The position numbers and the translations under genes were made by a program. A stretch of 64,000 nt of DNA, taken from Azospirillum oleiclasticum (GTDB taxonomy: Bacteria; Pseudomonadota; Alphaproteobacteria; Azospirillales; Azospirillaceae). Below the pieces are notes generated by a model. It was not told the DNA's origin and ran no database searches. It was given only the letters and a program-made list of their open reading frames with translations. Below, one piece after another: positions 9,456 through 19,616 of the stretch. The stretch covers positions 186,001 through 250,000 of the forward strand of contig NZ_JABFFR010000007.1 in assembly GCF_013423485.1 (NCBI RefSeq). Reading direction: 5' to 3'. The stretch's first letter is position 1. Each line of letters starts with the position of its first letter.

Positions 9456-10862
9456 ATGCGACCCGTCCTCGCCAGCCTGCTCCCCGTGACCGTCCTCGTG
9501 GCCGCCTGCGCCGGCATGGACCGGCCGGAGCCTGCCGCGGCCGTGGCACCGGTGCCGCCCGGCTCCACCGAGCCGATCCGCTTCGACGACCTGCGGCTGG
9601 TGGAGATGCGGCGGGGGGAGGAGGTGGGGCGCTATGTCTTCGGGCTCGACTGCGTGCCGCCCTACGACGTGCTGTTCTGGACCACCGGGCGCAACCTGCA
9701 CGAACAGGGCACCTACCAGGCACGGTTCCGCGAGGCGCTGACCGGGGCGGGGTTCGACGTGGCCGGGGCCGGCGGTGGATCGCTCGACCGCGGGACCGAC
9801 CGCAAGCGCGCCCGCTTCACCGTGTCGGGCGAGCTGCGCGACCTGCGCATGGAGCTGTGCCGGCGCGTGCACTGGCTGACCGGAGCCAGCCAGGGCGAGA
9901 GCGGTGAGGGCACGGCGCGGGTCGACTGGTCGGTGCACCGGGTTTCGGACGGACGGCTGGTCCATCGCGCGACCACCATTGGCAGCGCCGCCCTCGACCA
10001 CGGCGTGCCGCAGGGCCGCGTGCTGCTGGTGGAGGAGGCGTTCCTGGACGCCGCCCTGAAGCTGGCCGCCGATCCCGCCTTCCGCAACGCCGTGGCCCGG
10101 CCGGGAGCGGCGTTCGGACCGCCGGCGGACCCGTCCGCCGCACCCCCTGCCGCGCCCGCCGCCGCCCCGGCCACGACTCCGGCCATTGGTACCGCCGCAC
10201 CGCCCGCGGATCCGTCCGCACCCATGCCGCTGGTGCCCGCGGCGGCACCCGACGGCCCCGGCATCCTGCTCACCCCGGCGCCGTCGGGCACGCGCGTCGC
10301 CGCCCGCGGGGAGACACTGACCGAGGCCATCCTTCAGGTCGGCCATGGGCGCGGGGTGGTGGTGGGAACAGCGGACGGCGGATCCCTCGTCCTTGCCACC
10401 ACGGCGGCGGCCGGACGCGACGACCAGGTGTCCGTGCACCCGGCTCGCGGGGTGATTCTGGACGGCACGGTGGAGCGGCGGGACGGGCTGGCGGAACTGG
10501 TCCTTCTGCGGGTTCCCGCCCGGCTGACCGCCCTGCCCCTGCGCACCGATCCCCCGGCCGTGAGCGAGCGGGTGCGGGTGGCGGTGACCGGGGGTACGGC
10601 GCTGACCCCCGGTATCGTCGCCCGGCTGGAGCCGGGGGCCGGTGCGGGCGACGCGTCGGACCTCGGCTACGCCGATCTGGCCGGTGCGCGGGTTACGGCC
10701 GGCGATCCGGTGCTGGACGAGGCCGGCCGGCTGATCGGCGTGACCCTACCCGTCCCCGCCATGCCCACACCGGCGCGCAGCGGACTGGTTCCCTTCGCGC
10801 CCATTGGCCCGCTGCTGTCGCGGATGGGGGTCACGGTGCGGACCGACGGCAGCGGGCCGTGA
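9456..10862 (+). CDS. Lipoprotein with a degenerate trypsin-like domain
   Basis: Predicted outer-membrane or periplasmic lipoprotein of 468 residues. The signal peptide ends in the lipobox VAAC with Cys18 as the lipid site. Residues about 40-210 form a domain I do not recognise; it has Cys residues near YVFGLDCVPPYDV and MELCRRVHW. Residues 211-270 are an Ala/Pro-rich linker. Residues about 270-460 look like the beta-barrel of S1C (trypsin-like) proteases, but the expected catalytic positions read ATTAAAG instead of TNNHVV and TAGDPVLDEAGRLIGV instead of a GxSGGP core, so it is probably inactive. It is divergent from hisB. Function unknown. Confidence 0.8.
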   Translation: MRPVLASLLPVTVLVAACAGMDRPEPAAAVAPVPPGSTEPIRFDDLRLVEMRRGEEVGRYVFGLDCVPPYDVLFWTTGRNLHEQGTYQARFREALTGAGFDVAGAGGGSLDRGTDRKRARFTVSGELRDLRMELCRRVHWLTGASQGESGEGTARVDWSVHRVSDGRLVHRATTIGSAALDHGVPQGRVLLVEEAFLDAALKLAADPAFRNAVARPGAAFGPPADPSAAPPAAPAAAPATTPAIGTAAPPADPSAPMPLVPAAAPDGPGILLTPAPSGTRVAARGETLTEAILQVGHGRGVVVGTADGGSLVLATTAAAGRDDQVSVHPARGVILDGTVERRDGLAELVLLRVPARLTALPLRTDPPAVSERVRVAVTGGTALTPGIVARLEPGAGAGDASDLGYADLAGARVTAGDPVLDEAGRLIGVTLPVPAMPTPARSGLVPFAPIGPLLSRMGVTVRTDGSGP

Positions 10863-10883
10863 CCCGCAACGCCATGTCCAACG

Positions 10884-12080
<1,197 letters not shown>

Positions 12081-12089
12081 AGGCCGGGA

Positions 12090-12791
12090 TCAGGACGGGA
12101 CGCGGGTTTCGACCAGGAGCCAGTTGGGATCGCGCGAGCGGATGTTGCGGGCGAAGGTCCAGATGTCGGTGACCTCCACCACCTTGTCGGCGTCCCCCTC
12201 CGCCACGGCGCCATTGCGGTCGCGGGTGACGTTCATCTGGTCGGACACGAACTTGACCGTCAGGAAGGCCGTCCGGCCATCCAGCCGCGCCTCCACCACG
12301 TCGGCGTCACGGATACGATCGATGCGCGTTTCCAGCGTTTCCCCGGCGTTCTGCCGCTCGCGGATCGCGCCGGCGAAGTTGTCGTAGACATCGTCGGACA
12401 GCAGCGGACGCAGCGTCGCCGTATCGGCCTTGGCGAAGGCTTCCACCACCATGGTGAAGGCGGCCGAGGCGCCCTGGATGAAGATCTTCTCGTCGAAGGA
12501 AGGGTCGGCGCTGCGGATCTGCGCCAGCGAGGCGGCCAGCGACAGCGGCTCGCCCGCGTCGGCCGGCGCACCGTCGATGGGGCGCACGCGGTCGGGCAGC
12601 GGCACCACGTTGTCCGGGCCGTTCGGCTGGGGGCCGTTCTGCTGCGGGCGGACCGGTGGCGTGTAGGGGTTCGGCCGCTGACGCTCCTCGCCGGTGCGCC
12701 GTCCGAGCACGCTGCGCAACCGGTAGACCAGGAACGCCGCGATCATCGCGAAGATGACAATCTCAATGAACACGAATCCACCACCGTCCAT
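12090..12791 (-). CDS. Tim44/TimA-like membrane-anchored protein
   Basis: Alphaproteobacterial relative of mitochondrial Tim44, 233 residues. One N-terminal membrane segment (FIEIVIFAMIAAFLVYRL, residues about 8-25) is followed by a Pro/Asn/Gln-rich linker and a Tim44-like cystatin-fold domain from about residue 90 (FDEKIFIQGASAAFTMVVEAFAKAD and DIWTFARNIRSRDPNWLLVETR). The ATG at 12791 is preferred because the membrane segment follows directly and GAGAGG lies just upstream. It is divergent from fxsA and close to secB, consistent with a role in membrane or export quality, which remains inferred. Confidence 0.9.
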   Translation of the reverse strand: MDGGGFVFIEIVIFAMIAAFLVYRLRSVLGRRTGEERQRPNPYTPPVRPQQNGPQPNGPDNVVPLPDRVRPIDGAPADAGEPLSLAASLAQIRSADPSFDEKIFIQGASAAFTMVVEAFAKADTATLRPLLSDDVYDNFAGAIRERQNAGETLETRIDRIRDADVVEARLDGRTAFLTVKFVSDQMNVTRDRNGAVAEGDADKVVEVTDIWTFARNIRSRDPNWLLVETRVPS

Positions 12792-12946
12792 CGCCCAAAT
12801 CCTCTCGGGTTTGCCCTGGACCCTCCGACGGGCGAGCATTAAGTGTAACGCACCGCACTGCGAGCCGCACGCACAATCCCGACGCCGCACCGGACACAAC
12901 GTCGGAACACAGATAGGCCCTCGGCCCCACCAGAGCAAGGATGCGC

Positions 12947-13492
12947 ATGAATCCGCTTCTGATCTTCCTGATTCTTCCGGTGCTCGAAATCGCCCTGTTC
13001 ATCCAGGTCGGTGACTGGATCGGGCTTTGGCCGACGGTACTGCTGGTGATCGTGGCGGCCTTCCTGGGAACCGCGCTGATCCGTCGGCAGGGGCTTTCGG
13101 TCCTGCGCCGCGCCCAGACGGCGGCCGACCGCGGCGAGGCGCCGGTGGGTGCGGTGTTCGAGGGGTTCTGCATCGTCGTTGCCGGCGTGCTGCTGATCAT
13201 CCCCGGCTTCCTGACCGACATCGTCGGTCTGGCGTTGTTCGTGCCCTTCCTGCGCAACGCGCTCGGCCGCTGGCTGTTGGACCGGTTGCGGCGGAGCGGC
13301 GGCATGCGCGTGTGGGTGAACGGCCGCGACATGGGTGACGGCTCCGGCCGCCCCGGCGGCACGCCCCGCCCGCCCCCCGGCGTGATCGACGCCGAGTACC
13401 GCGAGGTGCGGACGCCCGACGACGACGTGCCGGAAATCGGGCAGTCGCGCTGGCGACCGGGGCCTCGCGACGGCGGGCCGGAGCCGCACTGA
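12947..13492 (+). CDS. fxsA: FxsA family membrane protein
   Basis: Inner-membrane protein of the FxsA/UPF0716 family, 181 residues. It has hydrophobic segments at residues 2-20, 27-45 and about 75-105, with the conserved LPVLEIALFIQVGDWIGLWPT and GVLLIIPGFLTDIVGLALFVP stretches; the C-terminal 60 residues are Gly/Pro/Arg-rich and cytoplasmic-like. The second ATG (12947) is chosen over 12941 because AAGG at 12937-12940 is correctly spaced only for it. FxsA is named for suppression of phage T7 exclusion in E. coli; its normal role is unclear. Confidence 0.9.
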   Translation: MNPLLIFLILPVLEIALFIQVGDWIGLWPTVLLVIVAAFLGTALIRRQGLSVLRRAQTAADRGEAPVGAVFEGFCIVVAGVLLIIPGFLTDIVGLALFVPFLRNALGRWLLDRLRRSGGMRVWVNGRDMGDGSGRPGGTPRPPPGVIDAEYREVRTPDDDVPEIGQSRWRPGPRDGGPEPH

Positions 13493-13601
13493 ATCCACGC
13501 GCCGCGACGACGGCGCACGGTTGTCGCCGCAACGCGATCCGTGCTAGCCACGCGGCTTCCGACACCCGTCATCAGAAGGCCGCAACCCGGCCGGGAGTTC
13601 C

Positions 13602-14102
13602 ATGATGTCCGAACAGGCGACCAACGGCCAGGACCAGGGCGGGCCGGCCGCCCTTCCGCTCCACGTGCTGGCCCAGTACGTGAAGGATCTGTCCTTCGAG
13701 AACCCCAACGCTCCGCAGAGCCTGATGGCCGGCCAGCCGCAGCCGCAGGTGAACATCAGCGTCGACGTCCAGGCCCGCCTCGCCGCCGACGACATCTACG
13801 AGGTGGTGCTGGAGCTGCGCGCCGAGGCCAAGCAGGCGGAGACCACCACCTTCATCGTCGAGCTGTCCTACGGTGGCCTGTTCCAGCTTCCCGGCGTGCC
13901 GGAGGAGCATCACGCCCCGCTGCTGATGATCGAGGGTGCGCGGATGCTGTTCCCCTTCGCCCGCGCCATCGTGGCCGAAGCGACGCGTGACGGCGGCTAC
14001 CCGCCGCTGATGGTCAACCCCATCGACTTCGTGGACCTGTTCCGCCGCCGCGCCGCCGCCGCTCAGGCGCAGCAGGCCACCGGGCAACAGCCCCCGTTCT
14101 GA
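13602..14102 (+). CDS. secB: Protein-export chaperone SecB
   Basis: Cytoplasmic chaperone that keeps preproteins unfolded and hands them to SecA. The 166-residue protein has the SecB opening LPLHVLAQYVKDLSFENPNAP, the strand-rich middle VVLELRAEAKQAETTTFIVEL and FPFARAIVAEATRDGGYPPLMVNPIDF, which is near-diagnostic. GGGAG at 13592-13596 serves either of two adjacent ATGs (13602 or 13605). A possible stem follows at 14114-14152. Confidence 0.97.
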   Translation: MMSEQATNGQDQGGPAALPLHVLAQYVKDLSFENPNAPQSLMAGQPQPQVNISVDVQARLAADDIYEVVLELRAEAKQAETTTFIVELSYGGLFQLPGVPEEHHAPLLMIEGARMLFPFARAIVAEATRDGGYPPLMVNPIDFVDLFRRRAAAAQAQQATGQQPPF

Positions 14103-14113
14103 CGCCGTCGTCG

Positions 14114-14152
14114 CCGCCCCCCTTCCCGGGCACGCGCGCGAGGAGGGGGCGG
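14114..14152 (+). terminator. GC-rich stem after secB
   Basis: CCGCCCCC (14114-14121) pairs with GGGGGCGG (14145-14152) across a 23-base spacer, 12 bases after the secB stop. The spacer is long and no T run follows, so this is only a weak terminator candidate. Confidence 0.3.
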
Positions 14153-14222
14153 TGGCATATTGTTCGCGGATTCGGCGCAAAACGTCATAAAATGCGCGTT
14201 GTTGGGGCACATGTTATCGGCC

Positions 14223-14271
14223 TATACCCTCATATTCCGATAGTTGGTCGGACATACAAACGAAGGGTATA
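14223..14271 (+). promoter_or_regulatory. Leader stem that could cover the ribosome site
   Basis: TATACCCT (14223-14230) is a perfect inverted partner of AGGGTATA (14264-14271), the latter containing the AGGG ribosome site of the gene starting at 14276. Inside the 33-base loop a second stem TCCGA (14236-14240) / TCGGA (14248-14252) can form. If transcribed, the outer stem would hide the ribosome site. Upstream TAAAAT (14188-14193) is a possible -10 element that would include the stem in the RNA; if instead 14223-14228 is the -10 element, the stem is not transcribed. Confidence 0.4.
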
Positions 14272-14275
14272 AGCC

Positions 14276-14758
14276 ATGCTCCCACGCTTCAATGCCGCCC
14301 TGCTTCTGTCCGCAATCGGCCTCACCGTCGGCATGACCGGTGTGGCGCAGGCCGCGAACGTGACCGTCTGCTTCGAGAAGGCCGTCTCCGAGGTCGCGCT
14401 GGTCAGTGGCCTCACCGGTGTCGAAAGCGCCGTCGTGATCAACGATCCCAACGGCAACGCTCTCTTCAAGGCCAACAACTATTACAAAAACGGCGCCGGC
14501 TCCTACTGGACCTCCGGTCTGCCGCAGACGATCACGCTGCCGGCCGGGTGCAGCACCTTCTATTTCATGATGAAGACGACCCCACTGGACGGCAAGGCCG
14601 GCTGGATCTGCAACGGTCCCGTTGCATCGCCCGGCGAGCTTACCGTGATCTACGGTTCCGTGGGGAAGACCTCGACACCCTCCGCTCTGGCGATCGTGCC
14701 GGGCACCCCCAACGACGGCAAAACCGATCTCAGTGCCGCTTGCCCGCGCGGCTGGTAA
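14276..14758 (+). CDS. Small secreted cysteine-containing protein, unknown
   Basis: I do not recognise this family. The product is 160 residues with a clear signal peptide (LLLSAIGLTVGMTGVAQA, cleavage after residue 26). The mature part has four Cys (32, 92, 112, 156), an even number that could form two disulfides, and is rich in small and polar residues (NPNGN, NNYYKNGAG), suggesting an extracytoplasmic beta-rich fold. It stands alone between secB and the convergent rho gene, with a well-placed ribosome site (GAAGGG, 8 bases before ATG) inside a possible leader stem. Confidence 0.75.
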   Translation: MLPRFNAALLLSAIGLTVGMTGVAQAANVTVCFEKAVSEVALVSGLTGVESAVVINDPNGNALFKANNYYKNGAGSYWTSGLPQTITLPAGCSTFYFMMKTTPLDGKAGWICNGPVASPGELTVIYGSVGKTSTPSALAIVPGTPNDGKTDLSAACPRGW

Positions 14759-14813
14759 CACCGCCGCCAACCGAGAGGGGGTGGAACCGGTCATCCGGCT
14801 CCACCCCGACGGG

Positions 14814-16070
14814 CTACTGGTTCATCGATTCGAAGAACTCGCCGTTCGACTTGGTGTGCTTGAGCTTGTCGAGCAGGAAGTCGACCGCGTCGGTCACGCC
14901 CATTGGCATCAGGATACGGCGCAGGATCCACATCTTGGAGATGGTGCCGCGGTCGACCAGCAGCTCCTCCTTGCGGGTGCCGGATTTGGAGATGTCGATC
15001 GCCGGGAAGGTGCGCTTGTCCGACAGCTTGCGGTCGAGGATGAGCTCGGAGTTGCCGGTGCCCTTGAACTCCTCGAAGATCACCTCGTCCATGCGGCTGC
15101 CGGTGTCGATCAGCGCGGTCGCGATGATGGTGAGGGAGCCGCCCTCCTCGATGTTGCGGGCGGCACCGAAGAAGCGCTTCGGCCGCTGCAGCGCGTTGGC
15201 GTCGACACCGCCGGTCAGCACCTTGCCGGAGCTGGGCACCACCGTGTTGTAGGCGCGCGCCAGGCGGGTGATGCTGTCCAGCAGGATCACCACATCGCGC
15301 TTGTGCTCGACCAGCCGCTTGGCCTTCTCGATGACCATCTCGGCCACCTGCACGTGGCGGGTCGCCGGCTCGTCGAAGGTGGAGCTGATCACCTCGCCCC
15401 GCACGGAGCGCGCCATGTCGGTCACCTCTTCGGGCCGCTCGTCGATGAGCAGCACGATCAGGTAGACCTCGGGGTGGTTGGTGGCGATGGAGTGGGCGAT
15501 GTTCTGGAGCATCACCGTCTTGCCGGTGCGCGGCGGCGCCACCACCAGCGCGCGCTGCCCCTTGCCCAGCGGGGCGACCAGATCGATGATGCGCCCGGTC
15601 AGGTTCTTCTTGGTGGGATCCTCGACCTCCATGCGCAGCCGCTCCTCCGGGTAGAGCGGGGTCAGGTTGTCGAAGTTGATGCGGTGCCGCACCTTTTCCG
15701 GCGCGTCGTAGTTGATCGTGTTGACCTTGAGCAGGGCGAAGTACCGCTCCCCGTCCTTGGGCGCCCGGATCTGCCCCTCCACCGTGTCGCCGGTGCGCAG
15801 TCCGAAGCGGCGCACCTGGCTGGGGCTGACGTAGATGTCGTCCGGTCCCGCGAGATAGTTGGCCTCCGGCGAGCGCAGGAACCCGAACCCGTCCTGAAGC
15901 ACCTCCAGCACGCCGTCGCCGTAGATCGGCACGTCGTTCTCGGCGAGCTGTTTCAGGATCGCGAACATCATGTCCTGCTTGCGCAGGGTGCTGGCGTTCT
16001 CGATCTGGAGCTCCTCCGCGAACGCCAGAAGCTCGGCGGGGCTCTTGCACTTCAACTCTTGCAGATGCAT
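14814..16070 (-). CDS. rho: Transcription termination factor Rho
   Basis: Hexameric RNA helicase that ends transcription at Rho-dependent sites, 418 residues. It opens with [20 protein letters not shown], has the RNA-binding cold-shock-like domain ([26 protein letters not shown]), the P-loop [11 protein letters not shown], the Q- and R-loop regions ([27 protein letters not shown]) and the conserved C-terminus. All the core is intact. It is convergent with the small secreted protein; 380 bp of gene-free DNA separates it from the P-type ATPase. Confidence 0.98.
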   Translation of the reverse strand: MHLQELKCKSPAELLAFAEELQIENASTLRKQDMMFAILKQLAENDVPIYGDGVLEVLQDGFGFLRSPEANYLAGPDDIYVSPSQVRRFGLRTGDTVEGQIRAPKDGERYFALLKVNTINYDAPEKVRHRINFDNLTPLYPEERLRMEVEDPTKKNLTGRIIDLVAPLGKGQRALVVAPPRTGKTVMLQNIAHSIATNHPEVYLIVLLIDERPEEVTDMARSVRGEVISSTFDEPATRHVQVAEMVIEKAKRLVEHKRDVVILLDSITRLARAYNTVVPSSGKVLTGGVDANALQRPKRFFGAARNIEEGGSLTIIATALIDTGSRMDEVIFEEFKGTGNSELILDRKLSDKRTFPAIDISKSGTRKEELLVDRGTISKMWILRRILMPMGVTDAVDFLLDKLKHTKSNGEFFESMNQ

Positions 16071-16450
16071 GGGGGGCCTATGGTGGAGCGGGGGAGTTGG
16101 CCGGATTCCCGTGGCGACGGCGGGCGTCGTGTCGGGAGGCGTTCGGCGGGGGCGGGAGCGTTGCGCTCATCCGCAGCCGCGCCCGGCATCATGAGGCGGG
16201 GGCCAGACGGACACCCGGTGGGGAGGCCGGGCATCGGGTGCTTGATCGGGTACTTGGAATACACGAACGAATTCCGCGAGACTCGCGCCCTGCGGATTGA
16301 CATGGGTTAGCCCAAGCCGGGCGGCAAGTCAAACGAAAGCGGAATCCGCATGTCGCGAGCGGCGCTACACGTTGCCGCAGCCCTCTGGACGGCGCCGGCC
16401 CCTCCTCCGATCTGCAAGCGTAGGCCCACAAACAATCTGGAAAGGCCGCC
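16071..16450. other. Gene-free region between rho and the ATPase gene
   Basis: This 380-bp stretch lies between two divergent genes and should hold both promoters and the long leader often seen for rho. No open frame in it resembles a protein. I could not assign a convincing -35/-10 pair; a lower-GC patch at about 16250-16285 is the likeliest promoter area for rho, and GGAAAGG just before 16451 is the ribosome site of the ATPase. Confidence 0.5.
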
Positions 16451-19174
16451 ATGCCCCCCCGAACCGACCTCCCCCTCCCCGCCGACCATTCCTGGCACGC
16501 TCTGCCGGTGGCCGAGGCCATGGCCGCGCTGGAAAGCAGCGACGCCGGGCTGTCCGCGACGGAGGTGGAGCGCCGCCGCGCGCGTTTCGGACCGAACCGC
16601 ATGACCCCCCCGGCGCCCCGCCCGGCCTGGAAACGCCTCCTGGCCCAGTTCGACAACATCCTGATCCATGTGCTGCTGGCCGCGGGCGTGGTGGCGCTGG
16701 CGCTGGGCGAGGTCACGGACGCGTCGGTGATCGCCGCCGTCGTGCTGGTCAACGCGCTGATCGGCTATGTGCAGGAGGGCAAGGCGGAGCAGGCGCTGGA
16801 TGCCATCCGCGCCATGCTGTCGCCGCAGGCGGTGGTGGTGCGCGACGGCGCGCAACGCACCGTGGCGGCGGAGGAACTGGTCCCCGGCGATCTCGTCCTC
16901 CTCGCCCCCGGTGACCGGGTGCCGGCCGACCTCCGTCTCCTCCACGCCAGGACGCTGCGCGTGCAGGAGGCGGCGCTGACCGGCGAATCGATGCCGGTCG
17001 CCAAGGCGGCCGATGCCGTAGCGACCGCCGCACCGCTGGCCGAGCGCACGGGCATGGCCTATTCCGGGACGCTGGTGACCCAGGGCCAGGGGTCGGGGGT
17101 GGTGGTCGCCACCGGCGACGCCACCGAGATCGGCCGCATCGGCGCCCTGTTGGCGCGGGTGGAGACGCTGACCACCCCGCTGCTGGCGCAGATGGCGGTC
17201 TTCGGGCGTTGGCTCACCGTCGGGATCCTGGCGCTCGCGGGGGCGGTCTTCCTGTTCGGCACGCTGGTGCGCGACCTGCCTTGGGGCGAGATGGCGCTGG
17301 CCGCGGTGGGGCTGGCGGTCGCGGCGATCCCGGAGGGGCTGCCGGCGGTCATGACCATCACGCTGGCGATCGGCGTCACCCGCATGGCGCGGCGCAACGC
17401 CATCATCCGCCGCCTGCCGGCGGTGGAGACGCTGGGTTCGGTCGGGGTGGTCTGTTCCGACAAGACCGGCACCCTGACCCGCAACGAGCTGACGGTGCAG
17501 ACCGTCGGCACCGCCGTCACGACCTACGCGGTCGGCGGCAGCGGCTACGAGCCGCACGGCACCGTGACCCGCGAGGGCCGGCCGGTCGATGCGGTCGGCG
17601 ACCCGCTGCTGGCCGCCCTGGCCGAGGCCGGGGCGCTGTGCAACGACGCCGAGCTGGCGCGGCTGGAGGACGGATCCTGGGCGCTGACCGGCGACCCCAC
17701 CGACGGCGCCCTCCTGACGCTGGCGCTGAAGGCGGGGGTAGACCCGCAGCAGCGGAACCGGCAACGGCCCCGCACCGACGCCATCCCCTTCGATTCCGAG
17801 CTGAAGTTCCAGGCCACCCTGCACCACGACCACGCCGGCCACGGGGTGATCCTGGTGAAGGGCGCGCCGGAGCGCGTGATCGCCATGTGCGCCGACGCGC
17901 TGGGCGCCGACGGGCCGGAACCGCTGGACACCGACTGGTGGCAGGCCCGCACCGACGCCATGGCGATGGAGGGGCAGCGGGTGATCGCGCTCGCCCGCCG
18001 CGGGGTGATGCCGGACCACCGGGACCTGTCCCTGGCCGACGTGGAGGAGGGGCTGACCCTGCTCGGCCTGTGCGGTCTGATCGATCCGGCGCGGGAGGAG
18101 GCGGTGACCGCCGCCGCGGCCTGCCGGGCCGCCGGCATCCGGGTCAAGATGATCACCGGCGACCACGCCGTCACCGCACGTGCCATCGGCCGCCGCTTCG
18201 GGCTGGGCGTCGACGGCGCGGTGGTGACCGGGCCGGAGCTCGACCGGATGGACGAGGCGGCCTTTGCCGAGGCGGCCCGCAGCGCCGACATCTTCGCCCG
18301 CACCACACCCGAGCACAAATTGCGGCTCGTCACGGCGCTCCAGGCCGACGGGCACGTGGTCGCCATGACCGGCGACGGGGTGAACGACGCGCCCGCCCTC
18401 AAGCGCGCCGACGTCGGCGTCGCCATGGGCCGCGCCGGCACCGAGGCGGCGAAGGAGGCCGCGGCGATGGTGCTGGCGGACGACAACTTCGCCTCCATCG
18501 CCCACGCGGTGGAGGAGGGACGCACCGTCTACGACAATCTGCGCAAGACCATCCTGTTCATGCTGCCGACCAACGGCGCGCAGGCGCTGGTGCTGATCGC
18601 GGCCATCCTGGCCGGCTACACCCTGCCGATCACGCCGGTGCAGATCCTGTGGGTGAACATGGTCACCGCGGTGACGCTGGGCCTGGCGCTGGCCTTCGAG
18701 CCGCCGGAGACCGGCGTGATGGCCCGCCCGCCGCGCCCGCCGGGAGAAGCGATCCTGCCGCGCTTCCTGATCGGCCGCATGCTGCTGGTGATGGCGCTGC
18801 TGGTCGCCGCTTCCTTCGGGCTGTTCCTGCACGAGGAGTGGCGCGGCTCCAGCCTGGAGCGGTCGCGCACCCTGGCGGTCAACGCCCTGGTGGCGGGGGA
18901 GATCGCCTTCCTGTTCAACGCCAGGGCGATCATGGCGAGCGTGCTGAACCGGAAGGGACTGTTCGGCAGCCGTCCCGTCTGGATCTCCGTCGCCCTGATC
19001 ATCGCCCTCCAGGCGGCCTTCACCCACGCACCGCCGATGCAGGCGCTGTTCGGGACGGAGGCGCTGGGCCCCGCCGACTGGCTGGTGCTGATGGGCGTGG
19101 CGGCGGCGGTCCTCCTCACGGTCGAGGCGGAGAAGGCGCTGTCCCGCCGCCGTGCCGCGGTCAGAACGGCTTGA
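16451..19174 (+). CDS. P2-type cation-transporting ATPase, CtpF-like
   Basis: Inner-membrane cation pump of 907 residues. It has the cation-ATPase N-terminal domain (HALPVAEAMAALESSDAGLS), the actuator motif LTGES, the phosphorylation site CSDKTGTLTRNE with Asp337, the hinge MTGDGVNDAPALKRADVGVAMG and about ten membrane segments. Helix 4 carries PEGLP, the Ca/Mn-type signature, and helix 6 reads NMVTAVTLGLALAFEPPE, closer to mycobacterial CtpF than to SERCA. There are no N-terminal metal-binding CxxC domains. Ca2+ is the best guess for the substrate, unproven. It overlaps the convergent hemJ by 14 bp. Confidence 0.9.
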   Translation: MPPRTDLPLPADHSWHALPVAEAMAALESSDAGLSATEVERRRARFGPNRMTPPAPRPAWKRLLAQFDNILIHVLLAAGVVALALGEVTDASVIAAVVLVNALIGYVQEGKAEQALDAIRAMLSPQAVVVRDGAQRTVAAEELVPGDLVLLAPGDRVPADLRLLHARTLRVQEAALTGESMPVAKAADAVATAAPLAERTGMAYSGTLVTQGQGSGVVVATGDATEIGRIGALLARVETLTTPLLAQMAVFGRWLTVGILALAGAVFLFGTLVRDLPWGEMALAAVGLAVAAIPEGLPAVMTITLAIGVTRMARRNAIIRRLPAVETLGSVGVVCSDKTGTLTRNELTVQTVGTAVTTYAVGGSGYEPHGTVTREGRPVDAVGDPLLAALAEAGALCNDAELARLEDGSWALTGDPTDGALLTLALKAGVDPQQRNRQRPRTDAIPFDSELKFQATLHHDHAGHGVILVKGAPERVIAMCADALGADGPEPLDTDWWQARTDAMAMEGQRVIALARRGVMPDHRDLSLADVEEGLTLLGLCGLIDPAREEAVTAAAACRAAGIRVKMITGDHAVTARAIGRRFGLGVDGAVVTGPELDRMDEAAFAEAARSADIFARTTPEHKLRLVTALQADGHVVAMTGDGVNDAPALKRADVGVAMGRAGTEAAKEAAAMVLADDNFASIAHAVEEGRTVYDNLRKTILFMLPTNGAQALVLIAAILAGYTLPITPVQILWVNMVTAVTLGLALAFEPPETGVMARPPRPPGEAILPRFLIGRMLLVMALLVAASFGLFLHEEWRGSSLERSRTLAVNALVAGEIAFLFNARAIMASVLNRKGLFGSRPVWISVALIIALQAAFTHAPPMQALFGTEALGPADWLVLMGVAAAVLLTVEAEKALSRRRAAVRTA

Positions 19175-19589
19175 CGATGACGAAGATGACGATGCCGATC
19201 ATCAGCACCGTCGGCACCTCGTTGATGACGCGGTAGTAGGTGGCGCTGCGGGTGTTGCGGTCGGCCTCGAAGGTCTTGCGGGCTTTCGCCAGCATCCCAT
19301 GCACGGCGAGCAGGCCGACCACGAAGGTCAGCTTGGCGTGCAGCCAGCCCTGCTGGAACCAGCCGGGTTCCAGCACCAGCAGCCAGATGCCGAACACGAA
19401 GCTGGCGATCATCGCCGGGTTGATGATCGCCTTCAGCAGGCGCCGCTCCATGACCTTGAAGGTCTCCGACTGCGGCGAACCCACCGGTGCCGCACAGTGA
19501 TAGACGAAGAGCCGGGGCAGATAGAGCATGCCCGCCATCCAGGCGATGATGCTGATGACGTGCAACGCCTTGACCCAGAGATACAGCAC
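19161..19589 (-). CDS. hemJ: Protoporphyrinogen oxidase HemJ
   Basis: Membrane enzyme oxidising protoporphyrinogen IX to protoporphyrin IX in haem synthesis, the form used by many Alphaproteobacteria. The 142-residue protein has four predicted helices and opens YLWVKALHVISIIAWMAGM, containing the conserved His10; the Lys of HAKLTFVVGLLAVHG is the other conserved catalytic residue. It lies 27 bp after hemE, so both are probably in one leftward transcript. Its last 14 bases overlap the 3' end of the ATPase gene. Confidence 0.95.
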   Translation of the reverse strand: MLYLWVKALHVISIIAWMAGMLYLPRLFVYHCAAPVGSPQSETFKVMERRLLKAIINPAMIASFVFGIWLLVLEPGWFQQGWLHAKLTFVVGLLAVHGMLAKARKTFEADRNTRSATYYRVINEVPTVLMIGIVIFVIVKPF

Positions 19590-19616
19590 GGTGTCGTCCC
19601 TCGCGGTTGATGCGCC

